From assembly GCA_014860585.1 (NCBI GenBank), contig JACZJL010000098.1, forward strand, positions 36,559 to 100,558: a DNA stretch of 64,000 nucleotides. Direction: 5' to 3'. This stretch comes from Bacteroidales bacterium (lineage in GTDB: Bacteria > Bacteroidota > Bacteroidia > Bacteroidales > 4484-276). Every line of letters starts with the position of its first letter. Position 1 is the first letter of the stretch. This document shows, one piece after another, positions 1-8,996 of this stretch. Position numbers and translations under genes: made by a program. Below the pieces are notes generated by a model that ran no database searches, was not told the DNA's origin, and worked only from the letters and a program-made list of their open reading frames with translations.

Positions 1-322
1 CATCCCGATGGTAATTTTGGTGTGCAATGGTTGGGATCAAACGGGGCGCCTGAAGAGCATATTTACCAGGATCGCAATTATATTTCAGGTTTATGTGTTC
101 GGTGACCCTGAGAATATTTTTCATCAGACCTGGTACATCTGTAAAAATCTTATGATTTACCCGCTGAAGGATATAATCCTCTTCATCATCCGCTTCTGTT
201 TCAACCAGGAAAGTGTCGTTGATGTGCCCCTCGCCAGTCGGGATCAAAGAGATTGGATGGCCTGTAATGGCAAACTGGCGGATAATCGAATGGATATCAA
301 AGTTAAAGTTCGACTGCGGCAT
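1..322 (-). CDS. Partial aminoglycoside phosphotransferase-fold sugar kinase (NahK/AmgK-like)
   Basis: This frame opens with ATG at 322 and runs off the window edge, so only about 107 N-terminal residues are visible. They contain a GEGHINDTFLVE glycine-rich loop, then YILQRVNHKIF and an LMKNILRVTEHI helix. That pattern is typical of the APH-fold kinases that make sugar 1-phosphates, such as N-acetylhexosamine 1-kinase or the anomeric MurNAc/GlcNAc kinase AmgK. The catalytic loop is outside the window. It starts 6 nt after the stop of the nucleotidyltransferase gene, so the two are probably co-transcribed and act in sequence: sugar to sugar-1-P to NDP-sugar. The exact substrate cannot be read from this fragment. 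Confidence 0.8.
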   Translation of the reverse strand, partial: MPQSNFNFDIHSIIRQFAITGHPISLIPTGEGHINDTFLVETEADDEEDYILQRVNHKIFTDVPGLMKNILRVTEHINLKYNCDPGKYALQAPRLIPTIAHQNYHRD

Positions 323-328
323 GATCGT

Positions 329-1234
329 CTATTTCCACAAATTTTCAGGATAAACCCCGGAAGCTACAAGACGCGTGATCATCTCCTTTGCCGACTCTTT
401 GTCTTCGCGGTAAGTAACGCCAAACCATTGGGCATCTGACTTCAGGATTTGAATTGAGCCAAGTTTTTGCTCCATCATTTCCACCAACGGTCTTGCAATG
501 TAGTACTCAGCTTTTGGGTCATCTTTAGCCTTATTAATGAAACGGGTAAACCCCTCCCTGAAAATTTTAAAAATTCCCGGATAAAAACCCCAGGCATTCA
601 TCGAAACGAAGGTTTGCCCATCGAGGACTGTCCATCCTTTTTCAGGAGCATCGTATCCAATTTCTTGTGATCTCCTTTCAATATTAGTTATCTCGGAAAT
701 GCTCTTCAACAACAGATCACGGGAATAGTTGCAAACGCCGCGTGAGACAGTACCAAACTCGGAGAGCGTCAACCGAAGCTGGTACCCAACCATTGCATGT
801 CGTGTGTGGTCAGCATTCACAGCAAAATGTGATGCAACAGCTTTGTATGCTTCCAGGCTGTAAAAATCGTCGGCATTGATGGCCATGAAAGGCTCGTTGA
901 TTGCTTCATCAGCCACAAGTACGGCATGAGCAGTTCCCCAGGGCTTTTTACGATCGGGGGGTGCAGCTATTCCGTCCGGCAAATTTTCCAATTCCTGGTA
1001 AACATACCGGAGGTCAATTTTGCCATCCAGTTTGTTTCCGAAAAACTCCCTGAAATCAGCTTCGAGCTCTTTTCGGATGACTAAAACCACTTTTCCGAAT
1101 CCTGATCTGATGGCGTCATAAATCGAATAATCAATGATTGCTTCACCCGATGGACCGATTTTGTCAATTTGTTTCAGCCCACCGTAGCGACTACCCATGC
1201 CAGCCGCGAGGATTAACAAGGTTGGTTTACTCAT
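329..1234 (-). CDS. Sugar-1-phosphate nucleotidyltransferase (NTP_transferase family)
   Basis: The 301-residue protein starts with the NTP-binding loop LAAGMGSRYGGLKQ (about residues 9-22), the LAAGxGxR...K signature of nucleotidyltransferases. INADDFY near residue 120 supplies the acidic metal site. It would transfer a nucleotidyl group to a sugar 1-phosphate in the cytoplasm. Its length is normal for stand-alone enzymes of this family. It lies between an upstream sodium:solute symporter and a downstream APH-fold sugar kinase on the same strand, which suggests an import, phosphorylation and activation module for a salvaged sugar. A MurU-like role in cell-wall sugar recycling is possible but inferred only from context. 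Confidence 0.88.
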   Translation of the reverse strand: MSKPTLLILAAGMGSRYGGLKQIDKIGPSGEAIIDYSIYDAIRSGFGKVVLVIRKELEADFREFFGNKLDGKIDLRYVYQELENLPDGIAAPPDRKKPWGTAHAVLVADEAINEPFMAINADDFYSLEAYKAVASHFAVNADHTRHAMVGYQLRLTLSEFGTVSRGVCNYSRDLLLKSISEITNIERRSQEIGYDAPEKGWTVLDGQTFVSMNAWGFYPGIFKIFREGFTRFINKAKDDPKAEYYIARPLVEMMEQKLGSIQILKSDAQWFGVTYREDKESAKEMITRLVASGVYPENLWK

Positions 1235-1336
1235 TTTTTATTTTTTTATTTAAAAGTCCTGCATTTTAATCAATTGGATCAATTCGCAAGTGAGATTTAT
1301 TGCCAAATTCTATTTGACAATTATTGATGCAAACAC

Positions 1337-3190
1337 CTACTCAAAACTCAGCCTGTTCCATGTTTTGGTCAACAAATAAGCAGCAATAACGGCAAGTGCT
1401 GTCAGGAGGACTGCAGGGGTTATTTCTCCATAAATCCAATAACCTGTGGCAAATAAAGCACTGTAAACCGTTACACAACCCAGGAACATGCACAGTATTC
1501 CTACCGGTACATCCCAGGATTTGTTCTTGTCAACAACGATGGGAACACCTGCTAACTCAGCATCACGAATCACTTTTTTCCAACCGGGACCCCCAGGTTT
1601 AATTTTTTTGTAAAATGACCGGAGTGTATCATCATTAACCGGTTTAGTGAGAAAAGTGACAATAATCCAGGTGGCGGATGTCAGAATTACAACACCAACC
1701 AGTTTGATAATATTCCAGTAGGTTGCAGTGGTTATCAGCCCGAAAACCTTTATCATACCAGCAGGTTCCGCAAGTGTTGTCATGTAGAAATTCTCGATAA
1801 TGATGAATGCCAGCGAAAAAACGGTGGCAGCAATCATGGCCGAAATTTCGGAGTAAGCATTGATCCTCCACCAGAACCACCGGAGAATATAAATCAGCCC
1901 TGTTCCTGCTCCAATCATCAGCAGATACTGAAATGCCTGTAGTGCATTCTGGAGTACTAACGCAAGCAAAACCCCGAAGACCATCAGCAATACGGTACTA
2001 ATCCTGCCAAACAGCACCTTTTGTTTCTCAGTTGCATCCGGGTTGTAAAAGCGGTGATAAAAGTCGTTGACCAGGTAAGATGAGCCCCAGTTCAGGTGCG
2101 ATGCAACTGTTGACATGAATGCTGCAATCAGCGAAGCAACCACCAGTCCAAGCAAACCAGGGGGCAGGTATGTCCGCAACATGGCCGGATAGGCAAAATC
2201 CTCACGGATGTACTGCTCAGCCACACCGGGAAAAGCAGTCACCATGGACTGAATATCTGGAAAAACGATCATTGATGCCAGCGCCACCACAATCCACGGC
2301 CAGGGACGTATGGCGTAATGAAAAAAGTTGAACAGCAAGGTTGCCCCTATGGCATGGCGCTCCTCCTTTGCCGAAAGCATCCTTTGCGCCACATAACCGC
2401 CACCTCCCGGCTCCGCACCCGGATACCAAACTGCCCACCATTGCACTGCTATTGGGATGATAAAAATGTAGAGGAATAAGTCGGTTTGCTCAATTTTGGG
2501 AAATAAGTCCAATTTATCGGTTACACGCTCGTGGGCAAACAATCCCGAAAGGCCTTCAACACCTTCAGGTAATCCTTTAACAACAAATACGGCAGCTATC
2601 AGTGCACCGAACATTGCAAAGCCAAATTGAAAAAGGTCTGTCCATAAGATGGACTTCAGTCCACCCAGTCCGCTGTAAAACACCACAATCACCGCTGCAA
2701 TGATTAGTGCCGGCGCCGGCTGAATGCCCATCATTACCCCGGCGAGTTTGATAAAAGCTAGTGATACGCTGGCAATAACCATCACGTTAAAGAAAAAACC
2801 CAGGTAAACAGCCCTGAAGCCTCTCAAAAAGGCAGCCATCCGTCCACTGTAGCGAATTTCATAAAACTCAAGATCGGTAAGCACCTTCGAACGATTCCAT
2901 AATTTGGCATAGACGAAAACCGTAAGCATCCCAGTTAACAAAAATGCCCACCAAACCCAGTTACCTGCTACCCCGTTTTGCCTTACAATGTCAGTGACCA
3001 GGTTCGGTGTATCTGCCGAAAAGGTTGTGGCAACCATGCTCACACCCAATAGCCACCAGGGCATATTACGACCCGAAAGGAAAAACTCATTGTAACCCTT
3101 CCCTGCAGATCGTGAACTAAAAACAGCGATGCCAATTAGTATTACAAAGAAAAGAAAGATGATTATCCAGTCAATCTGTGCAAGTACCAT
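1337..3190 (-). CDS. Sodium:solute symporter (SSS family)
   Basis: A 617-residue integral membrane protein with about 13-14 hydrophobic segments. It begins with a membrane-spanning stretch and the FFLSGRNMPWWLLG motif near residue 38 that is typical of the SSS (SGLT/PutP) family, followed by a TFSADTPN segment matching the conserved first sodium-site region. It would couple sodium entry to uptake of a sugar or other organic solute across the inner membrane. It is the first gene of the minus-strand set ending in a nucleotidyltransferase and a sugar kinase, so a sugar substrate is likely. A TATTTTCG element just upstream of the start is close to the phylum's -7 promoter consensus. The substrate is unknown. 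Confidence 0.9.
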   Translation of the reverse strand: MVLAQIDWIIIFLFFVILIGIAVFSSRSAGKGYNEFFLSGRNMPWWLLGVSMVATTFSADTPNLVTDIVRQNGVAGNWVWWAFLLTGMLTVFVYAKLWNRSKVLTDLEFYEIRYSGRMAAFLRGFRAVYLGFFFNVMVIASVSLAFIKLAGVMMGIQPAPALIIAAVIVVFYSGLGGLKSILWTDLFQFGFAMFGALIAAVFVVKGLPEGVEGLSGLFAHERVTDKLDLFPKIEQTDLFLYIFIIPIAVQWWAVWYPGAEPGGGGYVAQRMLSAKEERHAIGATLLFNFFHYAIRPWPWIVVALASMIVFPDIQSMVTAFPGVAEQYIREDFAYPAMLRTYLPPGLLGLVVASLIAAFMSTVASHLNWGSSYLVNDFYHRFYNPDATEKQKVLFGRISTVLLMVFGVLLALVLQNALQAFQYLLMIGAGTGLIYILRWFWWRINAYSEISAMIAATVFSLAFIIIENFYMTTLAEPAGMIKVFGLITTATYWNIIKLVGVVILTSATWIIVTFLTKPVNDDTLRSFYKKIKPGGPGWKKVIRDAELAGVPIVVDKNKSWDVPVGILCMFLGCVTVYSALFATGYWIYGEITPAVLLTALAVIAAYLLTKTWNRLSFE

Positions 3191-3292
3191 GTTTTAAATT
3201 TTTCCGGCGAAAATAATGATGTTTTGCTGATCAGCCGATTTAAGTATGTGTTTTTTCAGGAATTTCTATTTTTACAGCAAAAAGCTAACATT

Positions 3293-4198
3293 GTGATTAC
3301 ACCTTCAAATCTCACCAAAGGCGATCTCATCGGGCTTGTTTCTCCTGCCAGCGCCATCGAAGCCCCTGTGCTTAACAATGCTGCTGCATTAATTAAAAGA
3401 ATGGGCTACCGTGTGATTACTGGTAAACATGTCCTGGATAAATACCATCAGTTTGCTGGTACTGATGAAAACCGGGCAGCCGATTTCCAGCAAATGCTTG
3501 ATCAAACTGAAGTCAGGATGATCCTGTGTACACGCGGTGGCTATGGTACGATGCGGATCATTGATAAGCTGGATTTCACGCGGTTCATGGAGCATCCAAA
3601 ATGGATTGTTGGTTTCAGCGATATTACCGCTATACAAAACCATCTGTACACAGTTCACGGTGTTGAAAGTATACATGGAATTATGCCTTTGAATTATCCG
3701 GAGTGTGGAAATATTTGCACTGCCATCGATAAACTTTTTCAGGTCGTAAGTGGTAAAAACCCCAACTATGCTGTTCCTGCTCATCCATTGAACCGTCCTG
3801 GAAAATCTCAGGGAGTGTTGGTTGGAGGTAATTTAGCCATCATTACAAGCCAGATTGGAAGTGTTTCTGAAATTGATACAGATGGACGGATTCTTTTCCT
3901 GGAAGAAGTGGATGAAAAACTTTACCGCTTCGACCGGATGATGTTAACCCTGAAAAGAGCAGGTAAACTGAGCAATCTTGCAGGACTTGTAGTGGGTGGA
4001 TTGACTGAAATGACCGACAGTGCCAAAGGCTATGGGAACAATGCAGAAGAAATCGTGGCTGATGCAGTGAAAGAATTTGATTTTCCGGTCTGTTTTGCCT
4101 TTCCGGCAGGCCATATTAAAGAAAACTACCCGTTGATTATAGGGCGTGAAGTAGCGCTCGATGTCAGGGAACAATCCGTCAGGCTTGACTTCAAATAA
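3293..4198 (+). CDS. LD-carboxypeptidase (peptidase S66, muramoyltetrapeptide carboxypeptidase)
   Basis: Members of this family remove the terminal D-Ala from muropeptide tetrapeptides during peptidoglycan recycling. The frame is open from 3224, but the homologous part begins at ITPSNLTKGDLIGLVSPAS, so the GTG at 3293 is the better start; ATG at 3224 would add 23 atypical residues. Numbered from 3224, the Ser-Glu-His catalytic set is visible: Ser132 in GFSDIT, Glu227/228 in LFLEEVDE and His297 in PAGH. RGGYG at 104-108 is also a family mark. It is divergent from the SSS transporter operon and 7 nt before the YraN gene. Confidence 0.9.
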   Translation: MITPSNLTKGDLIGLVSPASAIEAPVLNNAAALIKRMGYRVITGKHVLDKYHQFAGTDENRAADFQQMLDQTEVRMILCTRGGYGTMRIIDKLDFTRFMEHPKWIVGFSDITAIQNHLYTVHGVESIHGIMPLNYPECGNICTAIDKLFQVVSGKNPNYAVPAHPLNRPGKSQGVLVGGNLAIITSQIGSVSEIDTDGRILFLEEVDEKLYRFDRMMLTLKRAGKLSNLAGLVVGGLTEMTDSAKGYGNNAEEIVADAVKEFDFPVCFAFPAGHIKENYPLIIGREVALDVREQSVRLDFK

Positions 4199-4205
4199 CA
4201 ATAAT

Positions 4206-4568
4206 ATGGCTGAACACAACGACACCGGAAACAAGGGCGAAGAACTGGCCGAGAAATACCTGCGAAGCATGGGTTACGAAATCCTTGAACGAAACTGGCA
4301 TTTCGGGAAAAACGAAATTGATATTATTGCCAAAGACGGCAAATTCCTGGTGATTGCTGAAGTCAAAACCCGTCGCTCTAACTATTTCGGCGAGCCTGAA
4401 GAGTTCGTGACACGAGCCAAGCAACGCTCACTGATCACCGCCGCCAATGGCTATATCCTTAAAAAAAACATCGATCTCGAAACCCGGTTCGACATCCTCA
4501 GTGTAATTTTCACCGGTAATTCCTACACGGTTAAACAAATTAAGGATGCTTTTTACCCCATCCTTTGA
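4206..4568 (+). CDS. YraN family protein (UPF0102, endonuclease-like fold)
   Basis: A 120-residue protein with the family signature: GNKGEELAEKYL, GYEILERNW, then EIDIIAKDGKFLVIAEVKTR. The E-D-ExK arrangement matches the catalytic core of Holliday-junction-resolvase-like nucleases, although the cellular role of YraN is not settled. The frame is open from 4161, but ATG at 4206 removes the overlap with the LD-carboxypeptidase gene and places the start where the family begins. Spacing of 7 nt suggests co-transcription with that gene. It converges on the YitT gene. Confidence 0.9.
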   Translation: MAEHNDTGNKGEELAEKYLRSMGYEILERNWHFGKNEIDIIAKDGKFLVIAEVKTRRSNYFGEPEEFVTRAKQRSLITAANGYILKKNIDLETRFDILSVIFTGNSYTVKQIKDAFYPIL

Positions 4569-4602
4569 TGGGCATCCTTCCTGATAAATTGTTAATCGGG
4601 TA

Positions 4603-5523
4603 TTAATGCCCCTCATTCAGCGGCTTAAACCCCTGACCCAATATCTCATTGGCATCTATCACAGTTACAAAAGCATGTGGATCAACTTCCCGGATGTAAT
4701 CTTTCAGTATCTGGTATTCACGACGGCTTACATTGGTGTAAATCATGTTTTTCTCGGTTTCCTGGTACATGCCTTTTCCAACGAAAATTGTCCCGCCTCG
4801 GTTCAGGTCGTTGATAATTTTATTACGTATTTCCTGGTGATGGTCAGAGATAATAAACATAGTTTTTTCATAGGAGATTCCACGGAGCGTAATATCGATC
4901 ACTTTTCCGGTGATAAAGATGACGATCCAGGAATAAAGCGGGATTTTCCAGTCGCCAAAAGCAGCAAGTCCAACAAGCACAATGGCCGAATCAACAATAA
5001 TCATTAACTGCCCCAGGGGCAAACCAGTATATTTATTAATAATCATGGCCACAATATCCGACCCGCCGGATGTAGCTCTCGACCGGAAAATTAACCCCAG
5101 CCCAAAACCAATCATTACTCCGCCAAAAATACTCGCCAACAATATTTGATCACCCAGCTTCAGCGGGTCATCCTGGCCAATAAAATAGGTCAACATGTCC
5201 ATAAATGAAGCCGTCAGGACAAATCCAACTACTGTTTTGATGCCAAACCTTGGCCCCAGAATTTTAATTCCAAGTATTGTCAGCGGGATATCCATGGTCA
5301 ATCCCAGCAATCCGATGGGTATTCCAAGCGGCCAGAATTCAAAAACACCTTCAGTGAGGTAGTGAATTACAATTGCAATCCCGTAAACACCGCCGGGAAC
5401 AATCTTGTAAGGATTAATAAACAGAACGAAACCCGAAGCCATGATAAACGTTCCAATCAAGATCAGGCTGTAAACCTTAAACCACTCTTTTGTGAATAGT
5501 TTTTCTTTTGTAACAAAAGTCAT
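4603..5523 (-). CDS. YitT family membrane protein (DUF161 plus DUF2179)
   Basis: The frame is open from 5679, but the conserved protein starts at MTFVTKEKLF (ATG at 5523), giving 306 residues, and a -7 promoter match lies within the longer frame at 5549-5556. Five or six transmembrane segments include FINPYKIVPGGVYGIAI and RATSGGSDIVAMI, the two glycine-rich repeats of DUF161. The soluble C-terminal part (SYEKTMFIISDHHQEI onward) is the DUF2179 domain. Family members are inner-membrane proteins of unknown transport or sensory function. Family assignment is firm; function is unknown. Confidence 0.9.
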   Translation of the reverse strand: MTFVTKEKLFTKEWFKVYSLILIGTFIMASGFVLFINPYKIVPGGVYGIAIVIHYLTEGVFEFWPLGIPIGLLGLTMDIPLTILGIKILGPRFGIKTVVGFVLTASFMDMLTYFIGQDDPLKLGDQILLASIFGGVMIGFGLGLIFRSRATSGGSDIVAMIINKYTGLPLGQLMIIVDSAIVLVGLAAFGDWKIPLYSWIVIFITGKVIDITLRGISYEKTMFIISDHHQEIRNKIINDLNRGGTIFVGKGMYQETEKNMIYTNVSRREYQILKDYIREVDPHAFVTVIDANEILGQGFKPLNEGH

Positions 5524-5548
5524 TGTAATCTGATTTGAAAAATGGCGG

Positions 5549-5556
5549 CAAAAGTA
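5549..5556 (-). promoter_or_regulatory. -7 promoter element TACTTTTG for the YitT gene
   Basis: On the minus strand TACTTTTG exactly fits the Bacteroidota primary-sigma -7 consensus TAnnTTTG and lies 25 nt before the chosen ATG. No clear -33 element is seen. Confidence 0.5.
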
Positions 5557-5708
5557 CTGCTTAAGACTTAAGTATCCGGACAGGTGAGCAACAGGTAAGA
5601 TAATGTAATAAGAGAATAATTCAGGTAAAATTAACCAAGTCAGGATAAACCAAACGTCCTGATGGTTGTTAATATTCAAACTGCAAGACTATTCAAACTA
5701 TAATAACT

Positions 5709-6623
5709 ATGAAGTTTATCCTGATCATTCCATTTATTTTCACAACTCTTTATTTAAACGGACAAGAAACAATGAAATACAAGCAACTGACTCCCGAAGA
5801 ACAACGCGTGATCTTAAACAAAGGGACTGAAAGACCATTCACCGGTAAATACGACAAGTTCAGCGAAAAAGGCACTTACACCTGCAAACAGTGCGGAAAT
5901 GCATTGTACAAATCTGAGGCAAAATTCGATTCAGGTTGTGGCTGGCCAAGTTTTGATGATGAAATAAAAGGGGCTGTGAAACGCGTTCCTGACGCTGACG
6001 GAATACGCACCGAAATCGTATGTACAAATTGTAACGCCCATCTTGGCCATGTTTTTAAAGGCGAACGTTTTACACCTAAGAATACCCGCCATTGTGTCAA
6101 TTCCATTTCGATGGAATTTATTCCTGATATCCAGGAAACAAAAACAGCAAGAGCGATCTTTGCTTCAGGGTGTTTTTGGGGCGTTGAATATTATTTTAAT
6201 AAGGCCAATGGTGTGATCGAAACAACCGTGGGATACACAGGTGGTAAAGTAAAAAACCCAACCTATGAGCAGGTTTGTACAGGTAAAACAGGCCATGCCG
6301 AAGCCGTTGAAGTGATCTTTGATCCGGCGCTGACAGATTACGAAACCCTTGCCAGACTCTTCTTCGAAACCCATGATTTTACCCAGATCGGCGGACAGGG
6401 ACCAGACATTGGGGATCAGTACAGGTCGGTGATCTATTACCTTGACGAGCAGCAAAAGGAAATTGCCGAAAAACTAATTAAAATTCTGGAGGGTAAAAAT
6501 TACAAAGTGGCAACCAAACTTGAGCAGGCATCCATATTCTACCGTGCTGAGGATTATCACCAGGACTATTATTTAAAAACCGGAGGGAACCCTTACTGCC
6601 ACATAAAAAGACAGGTTTTTTAA
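5709..6623 (+). CDS. msrBA: Exported bifunctional methionine sulfoxide reductase MsrB-MsrA
   Basis: A 304-residue fusion that reduces both stereoisomers of methionine sulfoxide. Residues 1-18 form a signal peptide, so it acts outside the cytoplasm. The MsrB domain (about 20-140) carries zinc ligands Cys59/Cys62 and Cys105/Cys108 and the catalytic Cys129 in RHCVNSISM. The MsrA domain (about 147-304) carries the catalytic Cys155 in GCFWG and the later GDQYRS segment. The order B then A is the less common fusion order. It repairs envelope proteins after oxidative damage and needs an electron donor delivered from the membrane; no such partner is adjacent. Confidence 0.95.
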   Translation: MKFILIIPFIFTTLYLNGQETMKYKQLTPEEQRVILNKGTERPFTGKYDKFSEKGTYTCKQCGNALYKSEAKFDSGCGWPSFDDEIKGAVKRVPDADGIRTEIVCTNCNAHLGHVFKGERFTPKNTRHCVNSISMEFIPDIQETKTARAIFASGCFWGVEYYFNKANGVIETTVGYTGGKVKNPTYEQVCTGKTGHAEAVEVIFDPALTDYETLARLFFETHDFTQIGGQGPDIGDQYRSVIYYLDEQQKEIAEKLIKILEGKNYKVATKLEQASIFYRAEDYHQDYYLKTGGNPYCHIKRQVF

Positions 6624-6651
6624 CAACCTTCCTTTAAAAGCGGCTGAACAA

Positions 6652-7215
6652 TTAACGGTTATTGTATTGGTTCATGGTTAATTGTGTCCCGGCAAGCACA
6701 AAACTCTTCATCATTTCGATGGCAAGTGGGATTTTCTCAATCATGATCTTTTCCTCAGCCTTTGTCCATTTTCCCAATACATAATCAACCTGAAAGCCTT
6801 TGGCAAAGTCTTTGCCAATGCCAACTCTAAGCCTCGCAAAATCGCTATGTCCGAGTGTTTCGATAATGTGATTTAATCCGTTGTGTGTCCCTCCGCTTCC
6901 TTTAGGACGCAGCCTAAGCACACCGGTCTCAAGGTCGATATCATCTAAAACCACCAGCAAATTTTCAACCGGGACATTTTCTTTCTCAAGCCAGTATTTC
7001 ACTGCTTTGCCGCTTAGGTTCATGTAAGTGGTTGGTTTGATCATTACGAGCTGGCGACCTTTTATTCGCGCCTCAGAATGGTAGGCATGACGCTGAATGG
7101 AAAAAGTGCTTTTCATCTCCTGTGCCAACGCATCAAGTACCAGGAAACCTATGTTATGACGGGTGTTGGCATAATCATCACCGATATTGCCAAGTCCGGC
7201 AATCAGATATTTCAT
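6652..7215 (-). CDS. pth: Peptidyl-tRNA hydrolase
   Basis: A 187-residue enzyme that releases peptides from prematurely dropped peptidyl-tRNA. Asn10 in GLGNIG, the catalytic His20 in NTRHNIG, Asn66 in TYMNLSG and the VLDDIDL acidic site near residue 92 are all present, as is GSGGTHNGLNHI. Length is normal. It follows the ribosomal protein L25 gene and the prs gene on the same strand, an order often conserved in this phylum, so it is probably the last gene of that transcript. Confidence 0.96.
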   Translation of the reverse strand: MKYLIAGLGNIGDDYANTRHNIGFLVLDALAQEMKSTFSIQRHAYHSEARIKGRQLVMIKPTTYMNLSGKAVKYWLEKENVPVENLLVVLDDIDLETGVLRLRPKGSGGTHNGLNHIIETLGHSDFARLRVGIGKDFAKGFQVDYVLGKWTKAEEKIMIEKIPLAIEMMKSFVLAGTQLTMNQYNNR

Positions 7216-7298
7216 GCTTTAGTTAATTTGAAAAAGGCACAAAGCGTTTTAATGTGCCTCATGCCTTTTACTGAAGTTCAAAATGTGATTATCCGTTT

Positions 7299-7907
7299 TT
7301 ATTCGCTTGCAGCTTCAGCAGCGCCACCCTCTTCATGGGCTTCCTCCTCCTCGTCACCAACAACTGCCCTAGCACTCTTAACAGATACGATAATTGAAGT
7401 TGGCGGGTCTAAAAACTCAATATTATCCAACTTCATTTCCATCACTTTTCTTGACTCATTTATATTGAGTTTTGTGATGTCAACCACAATTTCATCCGGC
7501 AGATACTTAGGAAGGGCTTTAATTAACAGCTTCCTGTATTTACGGATTAGTTTGCCCCCTTTGAGAACCCCTTTTGAAGTTCCTGTAATTCTGATCGGCA
7601 CGGCAATAGCAACAGGTTTATCGTCGAATATCTGCATAAAATCCACATGAAGGATATGGTCCGACACCGGATGGTACTGAACATCTTTCAAAATAGCGTT
7701 GTACTTCTTGCTGCCGATGTTCAATTCGATAATAAAGCTATTAGGGGTGAAGATAATGTCCTTGAAGCTCCTTTCGGGCATTGCAAAATGGAATTGTTCT
7801 TCACCACCATACAACACACAGGGAACATTGCCCTCCCTGCGATGTTTCTTAGCATCTTTTTTCCCTACGTTCTCTCTCAGAGAACCGCTCATTGATACTG
7901 TTTTCAT
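7299..7907 (-). CDS. rplY: 50S ribosomal protein L25 (general stress protein Ctc form)
   Basis: A 202-residue protein of the long L25/Ctc type, which binds 5S rRNA in the large ribosomal subunit. The N-terminal L25 domain (about 1-90) includes the VGKKDAKKHRREGNVPCVLYG segment, split here as VGKKDAKKHR then REGNVPCVLYG. The C-terminal beta domain follows, ending in an Ala/Glu-rich acidic tail that is common in this phylum. It lies 36 nt after the prs stop and 83 nt before pth. Confidence 0.95.
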   Translation of the reverse strand: MKTVSMSGSLRENVGKKDAKKHRREGNVPCVLYGGEEQFHFAMPERSFKDIIFTPNSFIIELNIGSKKYNAILKDVQYHPVSDHILHVDFMQIFDDKPVAIAVPIRITGTSKGVLKGGKLIRKYRKLLIKALPKYLPDEIVVDITKLNINESRKVMEMKLDNIEFLDPPTSIIVSVKSARAVVGDEEEEAHEEGGAAEAASE

Positions 7908-7943
7908 GAATTAAAAATTAAATGATAAATAAAAAATATGTGT

Positions 7944-8885
7944 TTAAAGCATTGTCAAAAAATCAAAATGTGTGCTGATCGATTTGTTTTTATGCACACG
8001 CTTGATCACGTCGGCGAAAATACCGGCAGTGGATAAAACAGAGATTTTCCCTTTTGGTTCTCTTGGCAGGGTGTCGGTGACCAATACTTCTGTGAGCGCC
8101 GACTTCTCGATCCGCTCAAAAGCATCACCGGAGAAGACCGGATGCGTGCAGGCAGCCCTGACGCTTGAAGCGCCCATATCCATCATCAGATCGGCAGCTT
8201 TTGTAATTGTACCTGCAGTATCAATAATATCATCTACCAGCACTATGTCCCTGTCTTTTACATCACCAATAATCCTGATTGAGTCCACCTCGTTTGCTAC
8301 TTTCCTGTGTTTGAAGCAGATCACGAGGTCGGTGTCGAGGAATTTGGCATAGGCTGCTGCTCTTTTGGTCCCGCCGGTATCAGGCGAGGCCATGGTAAGG
8401 TTAGGCAGGTTCATGTTTTTGAGATGTGGGACGAAAATTGAGGAGGCATACATGTGATCTACCGGGATATCCACAAAACCCTGAATCTGGTCAGAGTGAA
8501 GATCCATCGTAATAATGCGGTCAATACCTGCTGCCACCAACAGATTTGTCATCAGTTTAGCCCCAATACTCACCCGCGGTTTATCTTTACGATCCTGACG
8601 GGCAAAGCCAAAATAAGGTATCAACGCCACAACCCGCTTGGCTGAAGCCCGCTTGGCAGCATCGATCAATAATAAAAGTTCAAAAATGTTATCTGCCGGA
8701 GGATTGGTGGATTGAATCAAAAAAACGTCATTACCCCTTATTGTCTCCTCAAAACAAGGTTGGTACTCACCATCCATAAAATGACTAACGGTCACCTTAC
8801 CTAATTCTTTTCCAAAGCTTTTTGCAATTTTTTCAGCCAGGTATTGCGAACTGCCGCCGGAGAAAATATTGACATTTGATGCCAT
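7944..8885 (-). CDS. prs: Ribose-phosphate pyrophosphokinase (PRPP synthetase)
   Basis: Makes PRPP from ribose 5-phosphate and ATP for nucleotide, His and Trp synthesis. The frame is open from 9005, but the family starts at MASNVNIFSGGSS (ATG at 8885), giving 313 residues. Key sites are the FGFARQDRKDKPR flexible loop, the metal-binding TMDLHSDQIQGF segment and the PRPP loop IVLVDDIIDTAGT. A -7-like element at 8918-8925 lies upstream of the chosen start and within the longer frame, which supports the shorter protein. The rplY and pth genes follow. Confidence 0.96.
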   Translation of the reverse strand: MASNVNIFSGGSSQYLAEKIAKSFGKELGKVTVSHFMDGEYQPCFEETIRGNDVFLIQSTNPPADNIFELLLLIDAAKRASAKRVVALIPYFGFARQDRKDKPRVSIGAKLMTNLLVAAGIDRIITMDLHSDQIQGFVDIPVDHMYASSIFVPHLKNMNLPNLTMASPDTGGTKRAAAYAKFLDTDLVICFKHRKVANEVDSIRIIGDVKDRDIVLVDDIIDTAGTITKAADLMMDMGASSVRAACTHPVFSGDAFERIEKSALTEVLVTDTLPREPKGKISVLSTAGIFADVIKRVHKNKSISTHFDFLTML

Positions 8886-8917
8886 GAGGTGGACTTTTTT
8901 TGATTTGTTTTGGGCTG

Positions 8918-8925
8918 CGAAAGTA
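8918..8925 (-). promoter_or_regulatory. -7-like promoter element TACTTTCG for prs-rplY-pth
   Basis: TACTTTCG on the minus strand differs from TAnnTTTG at one position and sits 32 nt before the prs start. It also argues against the 40-residue upstream extension of prs. Confidence 0.4.
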
Positions 8926-8988
8926 CAACAATTAATTTTTACGGGTGAAATTTTACAAAGGAATATACTTTTACATTTAAGAAAATGA

Positions 8989-8996
8989 TACTTTTG
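8989..8996 (+). promoter_or_regulatory. -7 promoter element TACTTTTG upstream of tRNA-Leu
   Basis: TACTTTTG followed by CCGCCGC is a full match to the phylum's -7 consensus, 81 nt before the mature tRNA 5' end. It would give a primary transcript with a leader that is removed by RNase P. Confidence 0.45.

Noticed and set aside
8..439. 143-codon plus-strand open frame at the window start
   Set aside because: It lies opposite the sugar kinase and nucleotidyltransferase genes, which show clear family motifs; the plus-strand product has none.
4570..4611. Terminator between the YraN and YitT genes
   Set aside because: GGGCAT and ATGCCC are complementary but 30 nt apart, with no T run and inside the YitT coding end; too weak to call.
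7078..7650. 190-codon plus-strand frame
   Set aside because: It is antisense to pth and rplY, both certain; the product is low-complexity and matches nothing I know.
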